From NCBI GenBank assembly GCA_002328745.1, contig DCVQ01000027.1:1-64000 (forward strand): 64,000 nt of DNA. Direction: 5' to 3'. Position numbers and translations under genes: made by a program. Of the stretch, positions 46,908 through 55,963 are shown piece after piece. The DNA is from Actinobacteria bacterium UBA2184. GTDB taxonomy: Bacteria; Actinomycetota; Coriobacteriia; Anaerosomatales; Anaerosomataceae. The notes under the pieces were generated by a model. The model did not search any database, was not told the origin of the DNA, and worked only from the letters and a program-made list of their open reading frames with translations. Each line of letters begins with the position of its first letter. Position 1 is the stretch's first letter.

Positions 46908-47492
46908 ATGAGCGTCATGGTCGGGCACGAGGCCCCGGACTTCGAGGCCCCCGGGCTCCAGAACGGCAAGTTCGGCAAGTTCAAGCTGTCGGACTACAAG
47001 GGCAAGTGGGTCGTCATCTGCTTCTACCCGGGCGACTTCACCTTCGTTTGACCGACCGAGCTCTCGGCGGTCGCCAGGAGGTACCCGGAGCTTCAGGGTC
47101 TCGGTGTCGAGGTCCTGTCCTTCAGCGTCGACAGCGTTCACTCCCATAAGGTGTGGCAGGAGACCGAGCTCTCCAAGATGGTGGACGGCGGCGTGCCGTT
47201 CCCGATGCTCTCCGATGCGGGCGGGAAGATCGGCGAGCTCTACGGCGTGTACAACGGCGCCGTGGACGTGCGCGGGCGCTTCCTCATCGACCCGAGCGGC
47301 GTCATCCAGGCCATGGAGGTGCTCACGCCTCCGGTCGGCCGCAACCCCGATGAGCTGATCCGCCAGATCAAGGCGTACCAGCACCAGCAGGCAACCGGCG
47401 AGGTCATGCCATCCGGCTGGCAGCCGGGCGATCCGACGCTCAAGCCCACCGACGATCTCACCGGGCACGTGTGGGAGGTCTGGAAACCGTAG
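46908..47492 (+). CDS. prxU: Selenocysteine-containing peroxiredoxin (PrxU type)
   Basis: The reading frame is continuous through one in-frame TGA at 47049-47051 (codon 48). It lies exactly where AhpC/Prx enzymes have the peroxidatic cysteine: FYPGDFTFV, then U, then [10 protein letters not shown]. Downstream, [29 protein letters not shown] and [14 protein letters not shown] match typical AhpC/Prx proteins. Total length with Sec is 194 residues. AAGGAGG sets the ATG. The usual resolving-Cys motif near the C-terminus (VCPA) reads VMPSGW, so no resolving Cys is seen there. The enzyme would reduce peroxides with thioredoxin-like or glutaredoxin-like donors. Selenoprotein Prx enzymes are known in anaerobes. 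Confidence 0.9.
47050..47072 (+). promoter_or_regulatory. Putative bacterial SECIS hairpin at the UGA codon
   Basis: Directly at the TGA codon, GACCG (47050-47054) pairs with CGGTC (47068-47072). After a bulged A, CCGA pairs with TCGG around the loop GCTC. The stem starts within the UGA codon, as bacterial SECIS elements do, and the apical loop contains the conserved G position. It would recruit SelB. The assignment rests on position and fold, without a covariance search. Confidence 0.65.
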
Positions 47493-47538
47493 GTTCCCTT
47501 GCTGGCCGCACGAGGCTCCCGTGGCGGAAGGAGACACG

Positions 47539-47718
47539 ATGGATGTGGTCAAGGAGGTGCTCGACGCGATGAAGGCGGCGGGCGAGCCGGTGGGCGCGGG
47601 CAGGATCGCCGAGATGACGGGCCTGGACCGCAAGGACGTGGACAAGGCGTTCGACGCGCTCAAGAAGTCCGGCACGATCGAGTCGCCGGTGCGCTGCAAG
47701 TGGCAGCCGAAGGTCTAG
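47539..47718 (+). CDS. Small winged-helix domain protein
   Basis: The 59-residue product is a single winged-helix-like domain: VVKEVLDAMKAAGEPVGAGR, IAEMTGLDRKDVDKAFDALK and KSGTIESPVRCKWQPKV. It resembles the DNA-binding part of archaeal and bacterial replacement-type regulators. GGAAGGAG is perfectly placed for this ATG. It follows the peroxiredoxin by 46 bases on the same strand and may be co-transcribed. Whether it binds DNA or RNA is unknown. Confidence 0.75.
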   Translation: MDVVKEVLDAMKAAGEPVGAGRIAEMTGLDRKDVDKAFDALKKSGTIESPVRCKWQPKV

Positions 47719-47786
47719 CGCCGCAGGAGCGAGAGCCGTCCCGCGTGCGGGACGTCACGGGCGGCCGTCCCTACCGGGGCGGCCGC

Positions 47787-48281
47787 TCAGTCTATGGAGG
47801 GCGGGAGCGGCCGCTCGTCGGCGAACCACTCGGCCTCGAAATCGCCCTCGGCGATCGTACCGATCGGCAGACGGAGGTAGCGGCCTTTGGCCTCGACGGC
47901 CACGCTGCCGTCGTCGAGCAGTATCTCGCCGCTGCCCTCGAAGATGCGTCCCGAGTCCTTCGTGATGCGTCCATGTGCGACGATCTCGCCATCGAGCGGC
48001 ACCGGCTTGCGGTAGCGCACCGTGAGCTCGATGGTGACCCCCCAGGCGTCGGTGTCGGAGGTGTTGATGGCCCGGCCGATGGTCTCGTCGAGGATGGTCG
48101 ACGCGATGCCGCCGTGCAGACGGCCCGGGTAGCCCTGGTGCTGTTCGCGTGGCGTGAAGACGCCGACGAGCTCCCCGTCCTCCAGTTCGAAGAACCGGGC
48201 GTGCAGCCCGGCATCGTTCTCCACGCCGCAGACCATGCACATGCGGCTGACGTTCTGTGCCGAGCGGATCGCGCGCGTCAC
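47787..48281 (-). CDS. PaaI-like hotdog-fold thioesterase
   Basis: The 164-residue protein has the hotdog motif LHGGIASTILDETIGRA, with the catalytic Asp/Glu region DE, and the following strand VTIELTVRYRKPVPLDGEIV. The N-terminus MCMVCGVENDAGLHARF has the CxxCG of many YbgC/PaaI relatives that start this way. It likely hydrolyses acyl-CoA thioesters. The start is GTG. It is divergent from the guanine deaminase gene and convergent with the winged-helix gene. Confidence 0.88.
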   Translation of the reverse strand: MTRAIRSAQNVSRMCMVCGVENDAGLHARFFELEDGELVGVFTPREQHQGYPGRLHGGIASTILDETIGRAINTSDTDAWGVTIELTVRYRKPVPLDGEIVAHGRITKDSGRIFEGSGEILLDDGSVAVEAKGRYLRLPIGTIAEGDFEAEWFADERPLPPSID

Positions 48282-48394
48282 GGCTTTCCTTTCGTCCGGA
48301 GTGCGACCATTGTACGCCGAGGGGGACCGCAGGGCGGGAGCCGCGGCCCTCGCTCGGGGACAATCCGGGTGACACGCGTTCGAGAGGGGGCCGG

Positions 48395-48865
48395 GTGGGC
48401 CACGAGGAACACATGCGGCGCGCGATCGCGCTCAGCCGGGAGAAGATGCGCGACGATGAGGGCGGGCCGTTCGGCGCCGTGATCGTGCGCGACGGTGTGA
48501 TCATCGCCGAGGGCTGGAACCAGGTGACGGGGCACAACGACCCCACGGCGCACGGCGAGATCGTCGCGATCCGCGAAGCGTGCCGCGCGCTCGGCACCTT
48601 CTCGCTCGAGGGCTGCACCATCTACACCAGTTGCGAGCCGTGCCCGATGTGTCTCGCCGCCATCTACTGGTCGCGCATCGATCGCGTGTTCTACGCCAAC
48701 ACCGCCGCCGACGCCGCGACGATCGGCTTCGACGACGAGCGGCTCTACCGTGAGCTGGCGCTGCCGCCCGACGCGCGCAGCCTGCCGTCCGAGCGGCTGC
48801 TGGCTGCCGAGGCGCGGGCGGTGTTCGACGAGTGGCTTGCCGACCCCGACCGGGTGCCGTACTGA
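48395..48865 (+). CDS. guaD: Guanine deaminase
   Basis: This cytidine-deaminase-fold zinc enzyme converts guanine to xanthine. DDEGGPFGAVIVRDGVIIAE, DPTAHGEIVAIREAC (zinc His and catalytic Glu) and YTSCEPCPMCLAAIYWSRID (zinc Cys) match the short bacterial GuaD family. The 156-residue length and the ending EWLADPDRVPY match as well. The start is GTG. The methyltransferase gene starts on the last base of its stop codon. Other nucleoside deaminases share the motifs, but the SRIDRVFYANT context favours guanine. Confidence 0.9.
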   Translation: MGHEEHMRRAIALSREKMRDDEGGPFGAVIVRDGVIIAEGWNQVTGHNDPTAHGEIVAIREACRALGTFSLEGCTIYTSCEPCPMCLAAIYWSRIDRVFYANTAADAATIGFDDERLYRELALPPDARSLPSERLLAAEARAVFDEWLADPDRVPY

Positions 48866-49707
48866 TGGCCATCCCCGACGGCCTGCTGGTCTGTCCGCAG
48901 TGTCGCGCCCCGCTCGTCGCCGCCGGCGCCACGATGCGCTGCGCAGCGGGCCACGCGTTCGATATCGCACGGCAGGGCTACGTGAACCTGCTGCCGGGCG
49001 ACGCCCGTCCGGGCACCGCGGACACGCCGGCGATGGTGGCCGCGCGCGCGGCGTTCCTGTCGTCGGGGCACTTCGGTCCGATCGCGGACGCGGTTGCCGA
49101 CGCGGTTGCCGCATCGCTCGGCGAGACGCCCGGCTGCATCGCTGATGTCGGAGCGGGGACCGGCTACTACCTCGCCACGGTCCTCGAGCGGGCGAGCGAC
49201 CGCACGGGCGTGGCGGTCGACATCTCGAAGCATGCCGCCAGGCGCGCCGCGGCGGCGCACCCGCGGATCGCTGCGGTCGTCTGCGACGCGTGGGCCTCGC
49301 TGCCGCTTCCCGACGCCGCCGCAGCGGTGGTGATGGACATCTTCGCGCCGCGCAACACGTCCGAGTTCGCGCGGGTGCTGCACCCGGACGGAGCGCTGGT
49401 GGTGGTGACTCCGACGGCCGACCACCTGCGCGAGCTCGTGCAAGCGCTCGACCTCGTGACGGTCGATCCCGAGAAGGAGGACCGCCTCGAGCGTTCGCTC
49501 GGCACGGCCTTCGTACGAACGGGAACCGATTCGGTGGAGGCTCCGCTTGTGCTTGCCCCGGCCGATATCGCGACAGTGGTCGCGATGGGGCCGAGCGCCC
49601 GTCACGTGTCGCCCGACGCCCTCGCTCGTGGCGTCGCGGACCTCGGGGACTGGATCGAGACCCGGATCGCGGTACGCGTGCGCGTGTGGCGCCGCCGGAA
49701 CCGATGA
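48865..49707 (+). CDS. rlmA: RlmA-type 23S rRNA (guanine-N1) methyltransferase
   Basis: The N-terminal zinc finger is LVCPQCRAPL ... MRCAAGHAFDIARQGYVNLL, the mark of RlmA/TlrB enzymes. The SAM-binding core follows: CIADVGAGTGYYLATVLERA and GVAVDISKHAARRAAAAHP, with VVMDIFAPRNTSEFARVLHP as motif IV region. It would methylate N1 of a guanine in helix 35 of 23S rRNA. The ATG overlaps the guaD stop codon. Whether it is RlmA-I or TlrB-like (RlmA-II) cannot be told from the sequence alone. Length is 280 residues. Confidence 0.88.
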   Translation: MAIPDGLLVCPQCRAPLVAAGATMRCAAGHAFDIARQGYVNLLPGDARPGTADTPAMVAARAAFLSSGHFGPIADAVADAVAASLGETPGCIADVGAGTGYYLATVLERASDRTGVAVDISKHAARRAAAAHPRIAAVVCDAWASLPLPDAAAAVVMDIFAPRNTSEFARVLHPDGALVVVTPTADHLRELVQALDLVTVDPEKEDRLERSLGTAFVRTGTDSVEAPLVLAPADIATVVAMGPSARHVSPDALARGVADLGDWIETRIAVRVRVWRRRNR

Positions 49708-49844
49708 GCGTCGCGGTCTCCACGCGGCACGCTTTCTGCAACGCGTGCAGGGTGCCCTGCAGACATGCCGTTCGTTCGCCGGATGGTGTCTTGGTCACAC
49801 AGACGCGATGACGCGACCGTTCGTCGGAAAGAACCGTCCCGGCG

Positions 49845-49873
49845 TTGGGTGAACTATCGATTCTTGGTACTAT
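49845..49873 (+). promoter_or_regulatory. Promoter of the Cys-rich pseudo-receiver gene
   Basis: TTGGGT is followed after 17 bases by TACTAT, a good match to -35 and -10 of the main sigma factor. It sits 52 bases before the start codon. Confidence 0.5.
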
Positions 49874-49925
49874 CCGTGCGTTGTCCAGGTGGACTTCCTG
49901 CATCCTTCCGGCAAAGGAGCACTCA

Positions 49926-50483
49926 ATGGCGGCATGTCCCCGTGGGGCCGACTGTGTCTTTCACCAGACCATCGAGCCCAGTGTCATCAAACGTGTCCGG
50001 TACGCGAGCGCGTACGTCTACTGCCGCGGGGGGCGGCACGAGGAGTGCGCGATCCATAGCTGCCTCGTACGGGGCGAGCAGGTGTCCCGCAACCTGATGC
50101 CCGATGGAGCGATAGGAGACTACATGGATGAGCAGGCCGGCGCAGCGAAGCGTCGCTTCCTCGTGATCGAAGACTCTCCCGTGTTCGCTGCCCTTGCGGC
50201 GAGCACGCTCGCGTCCCACTTCGCCGGCGCCGAGATCGTGCGCCACTCGTCGTTCACGGCCGCGGCTGAAGATCTTCGCAGCGGCGATCACACCGCCGTG
50301 GTCTGCGGCTTCGGCCTTGGCGATGGCAAGACCGCCCATCACGTGCGCGAGCTCACCAGCGCTCCGATCGTCGTGCTCACCGGTCGCCCGGGCGAGATCG
50401 ATGCGCCGCGCCGCTCGCAGGTGGTAGCGAAGAGCGCCGGGCCTGAAGCTCTGGCCGCGGCGCTCCGCGCAGTGCTCGCCTAG
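49926..50483 (+). CDS. Cys/His-rich N-terminal domain plus degenerate receiver
   Basis: The N-terminal 65 residues are rich in Cys and His (AACPRGADCVFHQ, then CRGGRHEECAIHSCLV), like a small zinc-binding module. Residues about 75-185 form a receiver-like domain: RFLVIEDSPVFAALAASTLA keeps the acidic pair and VVAKSAG keeps the Lys. The phospho-acceptor position reads AVVCGFGLGDG, without the expected Asp. It is therefore likely a pseudo-receiver. AAGGAG precedes the ATG. It stands alone; metal- or redox-dependent signalling by contact is a guess. Confidence 0.78.
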   Translation: MAACPRGADCVFHQTIEPSVIKRVRYASAYVYCRGGRHEECAIHSCLVRGEQVSRNLMPDGAIGDYMDEQAGAAKRRFLVIEDSPVFAALAASTLASHFAGAEIVRHSSFTAAAEDLRSGDHTAVVCGFGLGDGKTAHHVRELTSAPIVVLTGRPGEIDAPRRSQVVAKSAGPEALAAALRAVLA

Positions 50484-50490
50484 GCGGTTC

Positions 50491-51705
<1,215 letters not shown>

Positions 51706-51808
51706 GTGGAGTCTCCTTCCTCGTGCGCCATATCAGGTCGCACTGCGGGCAGACGCAGCAGTCCCGACACATCACGAGGAGAGCGAAGGACAACCGAGTC
51801 TTGGGTGG

Positions 51809-51828
51809 GCGCCCTTGGTCAAGGGCGC
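51809..51828 (-). other. Hairpin in the helicase leader
   Basis: GCGCCCTTG and CAAGGGCGC form a 9-bp inverted repeat with a 2-base centre, located between the putative promoter at 51841-51870 and the TTG start of the helicase gene. It probably folds in the 5' leader and could affect expression. Confidence 0.4.
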
Positions 51829-51840
51829 TGTGCTCGGTGC

Positions 51841-51870
51841 AGTATACGCTACCGGCCGATAGAACGCGAA
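51841..51870 (-). promoter_or_regulatory. Putative promoter of the helicase gene
   Basis: On the minus strand TTCGCG is followed after 18 bases by TATACT, a good -10. It lies about 135 bases before the start codon, implying a long leader. Confidence 0.4.
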
Positions 51871-51887
51871 TCTCATACAAGCATGCG

Positions 51888-51916
51888 AAGGGGAGGGACC
51901 CTCGGGCCCTCCCCTT
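51888..51916 (-). terminator. Terminator hairpin downstream of the HAMP sensor gene
   Basis: AAGGGGAGGG pairs perfectly with CCCTCCCCTT around a 9-base loop. A second hairpin GGCCGAC/GTCGGCC lies at 51927-51950, closer to the sensor gene. Together they probably end the transcript of the sensor and cytochrome operon before the helicase promoter. Confidence 0.65.
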
Positions 51917-51966
51917 GTTCGCACGCGGCCGACGGGGCGAAGCGTCGGCCCTCATCCGTACGGTTA

Positions 51967-52878
51967 TCAGCTGCCTGAGAGCTGCTTCAGCGTGGTCGAA
52001 ACCACGTGGATGAAGTCCGAGAAGAACTTCTCGAAGGAGCCGATCTCGTCGTTCGTGCCGTCGGACACGAACTCCGCGCTGAAGTCGCCACCGGCGACCC
52101 GCATGGAGATGTCCTGCATGCTCTCGGTCATCCGGCGAAGGCGCCGTAGTACGAGCAGGTCCATCATCATGCCGATGATCAGCGTCGAGACCAGCAGTGT
52201 GACACCCACCACGGCGAGCGTCGACAGCATCGACCTGTTCGCTCCGTCGGCCTGGGCCGACACGTCCTCGATGACGTACACAACGCCCAGGGCCTCATCG
52301 TCGGCGCCGTACACGGGGAAGACCGCATGCCCCTTGCTCGATGAGTCGGTGCTCCACTTGATGGTCCAGAAGTCACCCTCGCCGGTCATGCCCTCGTGAC
52401 AGGTCTTCGTGCACGAACCGATCTCCACACCGATGGCCTGGCTGTTCTCCGAGACCTCGGTAGCGGGGCGCTCGAACTGCATCTTGTCCGCGGCCGCATC
52501 ATCTGTCGCGAAGAGGAGGGCGTAGTTCTCGCGCTCTGCCCACGCCGAGCTCTCGCCGAGCTCCTCGCGCGCTGCCGCGTACGTGCCCTCGTCGGCAACG
52601 GCCTTGTCGAGCAGGAAGCCGTACTCGTCGCCGGTGACAGCCTTCATGCCCTCAAGGATGCGCTGCACTTCCCCGGGGTTCCCGACCGGATCGACCGCTA
52701 CGCCCTCACCCTTGATCTGCTCCCATGCCGCGAGGCTTTCGACTCCGGCCTCCGCAGCCGTGGAGTCGATGCTCTTGGAGTACGACTGGTGAAGGTACAC
52801 CACCACGGCTATCGCGCCCAGAAGATTCACGATAACCACCGTCGCCAGGATGCGCGTTCTCACTGACATGTTCTTCAT
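51967..52878 (-). CDS. Membrane sensor with periplasmic Cx3CH motif and HAMP domain
   Basis: A first membrane helix (ILATVVIVNLLGAIAVVVYL) is followed by an extracytoplasmic domain of about 170 residues with the heme-type motif SCTKTCHEGMTGEGDFWTI (CTKTCH, three residues between the Cys). A second helix (LAVVGVTLLVSTLIIGMMM) and a HAMP domain (LRRLRRMTESMQDISMRVAG) follow. The protein ends soon after HAMP with no kinase or receptor domain. GGGGGCG precedes the ATG. Length is 303 residues. It lies 70 bases after the giant cytochrome and may sense its redox state. The missing output domain is odd; dimer contact with another protein is possible. Confidence 0.8.
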   Translation of the reverse strand: MKNMSVRTRILATVVIVNLLGAIAVVVYLHQSYSKSIDSTAAEAGVESLAAWEQIKGEGVAVDPVGNPGEVQRILEGMKAVTGDEYGFLLDKAVADEGTYAAAREELGESSAWAERENYALLFATDDAAADKMQFERPATEVSENSQAIGVEIGSCTKTCHEGMTGEGDFWTIKWSTDSSSKGHAVFPVYGADDEALGVVYVIEDVSAQADGANRSMLSTLAVVGVTLLVSTLIIGMMMDLLVLRRLRRMTESMQDISMRVAGGDFSAEFVSDGTNDEIGSFEKFFSDFIHVVSTTLKQLSGS

Positions 52879-52948
52879 ACGTGCATTCGCCCCCTTGTTC
52901 TCGTTCCAACGCCGAATGGCGTGTTTGCCCAACTCTGTTGATGCGACT

Positions 52949-55936
52949 CTACGGTGCCAATGTGTGACAACTCAGGCAGATGGATGGCTCGGGCACCGGG
53001 CTGCTGTCAGCGCTGCAGGCCGGAGACGTTGACGGCTGCTCGGTATCATCGGATTGAGTCGCATCGCTCAGGACAGGTGCTGCTGTCCCTGAGATCTCCG
53101 TAGAAACCGCAGAACCGGCCTGCGTATCGGGGGGTGTGTTCGCTGCGATCGATGCCGACAGGGTAGGCACGGGTCCTGCGGGGATCACGCACGAAGCCGA
53201 CCGGCTCGCCGCAGTGCTGTGGCAGTTCGCGACGGATCCGTCGGTGCCGCCGCATGAGACGGTGAGATGTCCGCCAACGGTGTGACAGCCCGCCTCGGTG
53301 CATGCATGCGCGTCGACGGTCGTGGGCGTGTCCGGCGTCGGATCGGGGATGCTGCGGACATCGAGCGCGGAATAGCCTGGGGGCGGCGATGGGTTGTCAT
53401 GACAACCGCAGGCACCCTCCTGGGGCAGTCCATCGTTGCCGATCTCAACGCCCGTGTGGACCGTGGCACTGTCGGGGTGGTAGGTGTCCGGAGGATCGGC
53501 CGTCGCCATGTGGCAACTGAGCGTCGGGTCGTTGCCGCCGCATCCGATGATCATCGACGGTCCGCCGGCGACATGGCAGCCCGGCGTGCCGTAGCAGCCG
53601 CCCACGCCGCTATGGAGCGTCGACAGGCGCGTCGTGGTGTGGCAGCCGGCGGTGACACAGGTGCCGGGCGTCGGCACGTTGTCGGCGCTGTACTCCACGC
53701 CTATGTGGTGGTTCGGGTTCTTCGTGTGGTAGCTGATGCTGCGCAGGTGGCAGCTGAGTGCCGGGTCGGTGCCGCCGCATCCGATGATCATCGACGGTCC
53801 GCCGGCGACATGGCAGCCCGGCGTGCCGTAGCAGCCGCCCACGCCGCTATGGAGCGTCGACAGGCGCGTCGTGGTGTGGCAGCCGTCCTTCACGCAGGAG
53901 CCCGGCGTCGGCACGTTGGCCGTGCTGTACTCCACGCCTATGTGGTGGTTCGGGTTCTTCGTGTGGTAGCTGATGTTGCGCAGGTGACAGCTTAGGGCAG
54001 CGTTATCGGCGTTACCGCCGCAGCCCAGTACGCCGGTCGGCCCGCCCTCGACGTGGCAGCCCGGGATCGCGCATCCGACCTCGTGGTGCGTTTCGTAGAC
54101 GTTGACCGTGACATGACAGCCGTCTTTCACGCAGGAGCCCGGCGTCGGCACGTTGGCCGTGCTGTACTCCACGCCTACGTGCACGGTCGCGAAGTCGTCG
54201 TGCTTGTTGGCATCGCTCGCGGTGTGGCACGCCGGCGTCCCCGCGCCACCGCCGCACGTCATGTAGGTCGGACCTCCCGCAACGTGGCAGCCCGCCGTGT
54301 AGCAGACTCCGACCTCTTCGTGCAGATCGCGCACATCGGCGGTGGCGTGGCATCCCGGTCTCACGCATCCGGTCTCAGATACCTGTCCGTCGTGGCCGAT
54401 CTGCGTGGCTATGTGCGCCGCGTCAGCGGTCGCGTGGCGCGAACTCGCGGTGTGACACGAGGTGCCCGACTGGTCGTCGGTGCCGCCGCACGTCATCGTG
54501 CGCGATCCTCTGATGTCACCCGTGTTCGAGTGGCAGCCGCTGATGGTACAGCCGATCTCGGCGTGCAGGACGCGCACGTCCGCGGTCGTGTGGCAGCCCG
54601 GCTTCGCACAGCCCGTGGACGAGACGTGCCCCTCGTGGTCGATCTGAGTGGCCACGTGTGCACTGCCGATGGCACCGTGGATCGAGTCCCCGTGGCACGT
54701 CGCGCATGCCGCGGCGGTGTCGCTCGCTGGCCAGTCGCCCATGACTGCGGCGACGGTCGTCTCGTTCTTGTTGTGGCAGCCGAGGCAGGTATCGCCAGCG
54801 ATGACCGAGTTCCGCCGGGCGTGCTCGATCCCGATGTCCGTCGTGTGGCACGATCCGCACGTCACGCTCACACCGCTCGTGCGATCGGTGTAGGTCGCCG
54901 ATGCCTGCGAGCGGCTCTCCGGCGCATGCACGACATCGTCGTCGGTGTGGCTGTATTCGTCGTTGAGATAGTCCGGATGGCAGTTGCCCTCGCCGGTGCC
55001 GCACGCGGTGACGACCGGGGTCTTTGGCTCGGCCTCGAAGTCGTGGCATGCGGGCTCGCCCTCGGCCGCCGAACCCGAGCATGTGGCGGGCTTGTCCGGG
55101 TGGAGCGCGTGCAGGTCGTTGCCATCGTGGCATCCTGCGCCGGTCGTGCCGCAGCTTGCGGTGCCGCTTGCCTCGACCGAGCCGGAGATCACGTCGGAGG
55201 CGTGCATCGGCGCGCGCACCGTCTCTTGGTGGCAGTCCTCGCAGCGGTGGTCCTCCCAGTCGGAGAGGACCTGGTCGAGCGCCCCCGACTGCTCGTCGTT
55301 GTGGCACTCGACGCACCCGATCTCGGTGCCGTAGTCGCCTCCGTCGACCTCGTTCACCACGGAGTGCGCGGTCTTGAGATCGCGCGAGTGGCAATCGGCG
55401 CAGGTCGCCTTTGCTTCGCCGTCGGCCGCCGTCCTCACTACCTGTTCGAAGTCCGTGCCGAGGGCGGTGTGCAGCGATTCGCGGTAGTGTCCCTTGGGCC
55501 ACGCGTCGGCGAGCGTCACGCAATCGGAGACGCCCTCCATACTGCCGTCGTGGCACCCGGTGCACTCGTGCTGATTCGGGGCGTGGCAGGGGATGCATCC
55601 GACGCCCGTGTAGTCGTGGCACACAGTGCACGCGGTGTCGGGATGGTACTTGTTGAAGTCGCTCAGGCCCTCATCGAACCCGTGGCAGCCGTCGCCCGAG
55701 TTCGTGCAGCCGCTCTCGCGACGCGCGCTGTAGTCGCTGGCGGAGGTGAAGGTGTGGACGGTCTCGGTGGGAGGGTTCCAGCCTGCGGCAAACGCAAGAC
55801 CGCCGATCAGGACCACAGCGATCCCGATCTTGCCCTTGCGGGCCCTGATCCACTGTGCGAGTCCCTCGCGAGCCGGCTGCGGCGTTCCGGCGCCGTAGGA
55901 CGCCGTTCCGCCGCTGGGATGCTTCGTGCCCCTCAT
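52949..55936 (-). CDS. Giant multiheme c-type cytochrome with mostly non-canonical heme sites
   Basis: After a basic N-terminus and one membrane helix (GKIGIAVVLIGGLAFAAGW) the whole protein is extracytoplasmic. I count 32 Cx(n)CH sites. Ten are CxxCH (for example CTVCH, CIPCH, CADCH, CLSCH). Ten are Cx4CH (CAKPGCH, CVKDGCH and others), two are Cx5CH, three are Cx6CH, six have n = 8-10, and one is CxCH. The alternating CxxxxCH and CxxCH pattern is known from Geobacter-type outer-surface cytochromes (the GSu_C4xC__C2xCH repeat). Near residues 650-850 a 79-residue unit occurs in tandem. It would conduct electrons away from the cell. An adjacent heme sensor supports this. Confidence 0.92.
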   Translation of the reverse strand: MRGTKHPSGGTASYGAGTPQPAREGLAQWIRARKGKIGIAVVLIGGLAFAAGWNPPTETVHTFTSASDYSARRESGCTNSGDGCHGFDEGLSDFNKYHPDTACTVCHDYTGVGCIPCHAPNQHECTGCHDGSMEGVSDCVTLADAWPKGHYRESLHTALGTDFEQVVRTAADGEAKATCADCHSRDLKTAHSVVNEVDGGDYGTEIGCVECHNDEQSGALDQVLSDWEDHRCEDCHQETVRAPMHASDVISGSVEASGTASCGTTGAGCHDGNDLHALHPDKPATCSGSAAEGEPACHDFEAEPKTPVVTACGTGEGNCHPDYLNDEYSHTDDDVVHAPESRSQASATYTDRTSGVSVTCGSCHTTDIGIEHARRNSVIAGDTCLGCHNKNETTVAAVMGDWPASDTAAACATCHGDSIHGAIGSAHVATQIDHEGHVSSTGCAKPGCHTTADVRVLHAEIGCTISGCHSNTGDIRGSRTMTCGGTDDQSGTSCHTASSRHATADAAHIATQIGHDGQVSETGCVRPGCHATADVRDLHEEVGVCYTAGCHVAGGPTYMTCGGGAGTPACHTASDANKHDDFATVHVGVEYSTANVPTPGSCVKDGCHVTVNVYETHHEVGCAIPGCHVEGGPTGVLGCGGNADNAALSCHLRNISYHTKNPNHHIGVEYSTANVPTPGSCVKDGCHTTTRLSTLHSGVGGCYGTPGCHVAGGPSMIIGCGGTDPALSCHLRSISYHTKNPNHHIGVEYSADNVPTPGTCVTAGCHTTTRLSTLHSGVGGCYGTPGCHVAGGPSMIIGCGGNDPTLSCHMATADPPDTYHPDSATVHTGVEIGNDGLPQEGACGCHDNPSPPPGYSALDVRSIPDPTPDTPTTVDAHACTEAGCHTVGGHLTVSCGGTDGSVANCHSTAASRSASCVIPAGPVPTLSASIAANTPPDTQAGSAVSTEISGTAAPVLSDATQSDDTEQPSTSPACSADSSPVPEPSICLSCHTLAP
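53534..54007 (-). repeat. 237-bp tandem repeat within the cytochrome gene
   Basis: Two copies start at 53534 and 53771, exactly 237 bp (79 codons) apart. The first 113 bases are identical in both, a variable stretch follows, and then about 50 nearly identical bases. Each unit encodes three CH-type sites (Cx4CH, Cx5CH and Cx8CH). A third, more divergent relative lies at 54008-54180. The DNA identity shows recent duplication within the coding frame. Confidence 0.85.
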
Positions 55937-55963
55937 GATGGCCCCCCGGAAGTTCGGCGACGC

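Noticed and set aside
46704..47051. Peroxiredoxin gene as a pseudogene broken by a stop codon
   Set aside because: The single TGA is exactly at the catalytic Cys position, the frame is intact on both sides, and a hairpin follows. Selenocysteine explains this better than decay.
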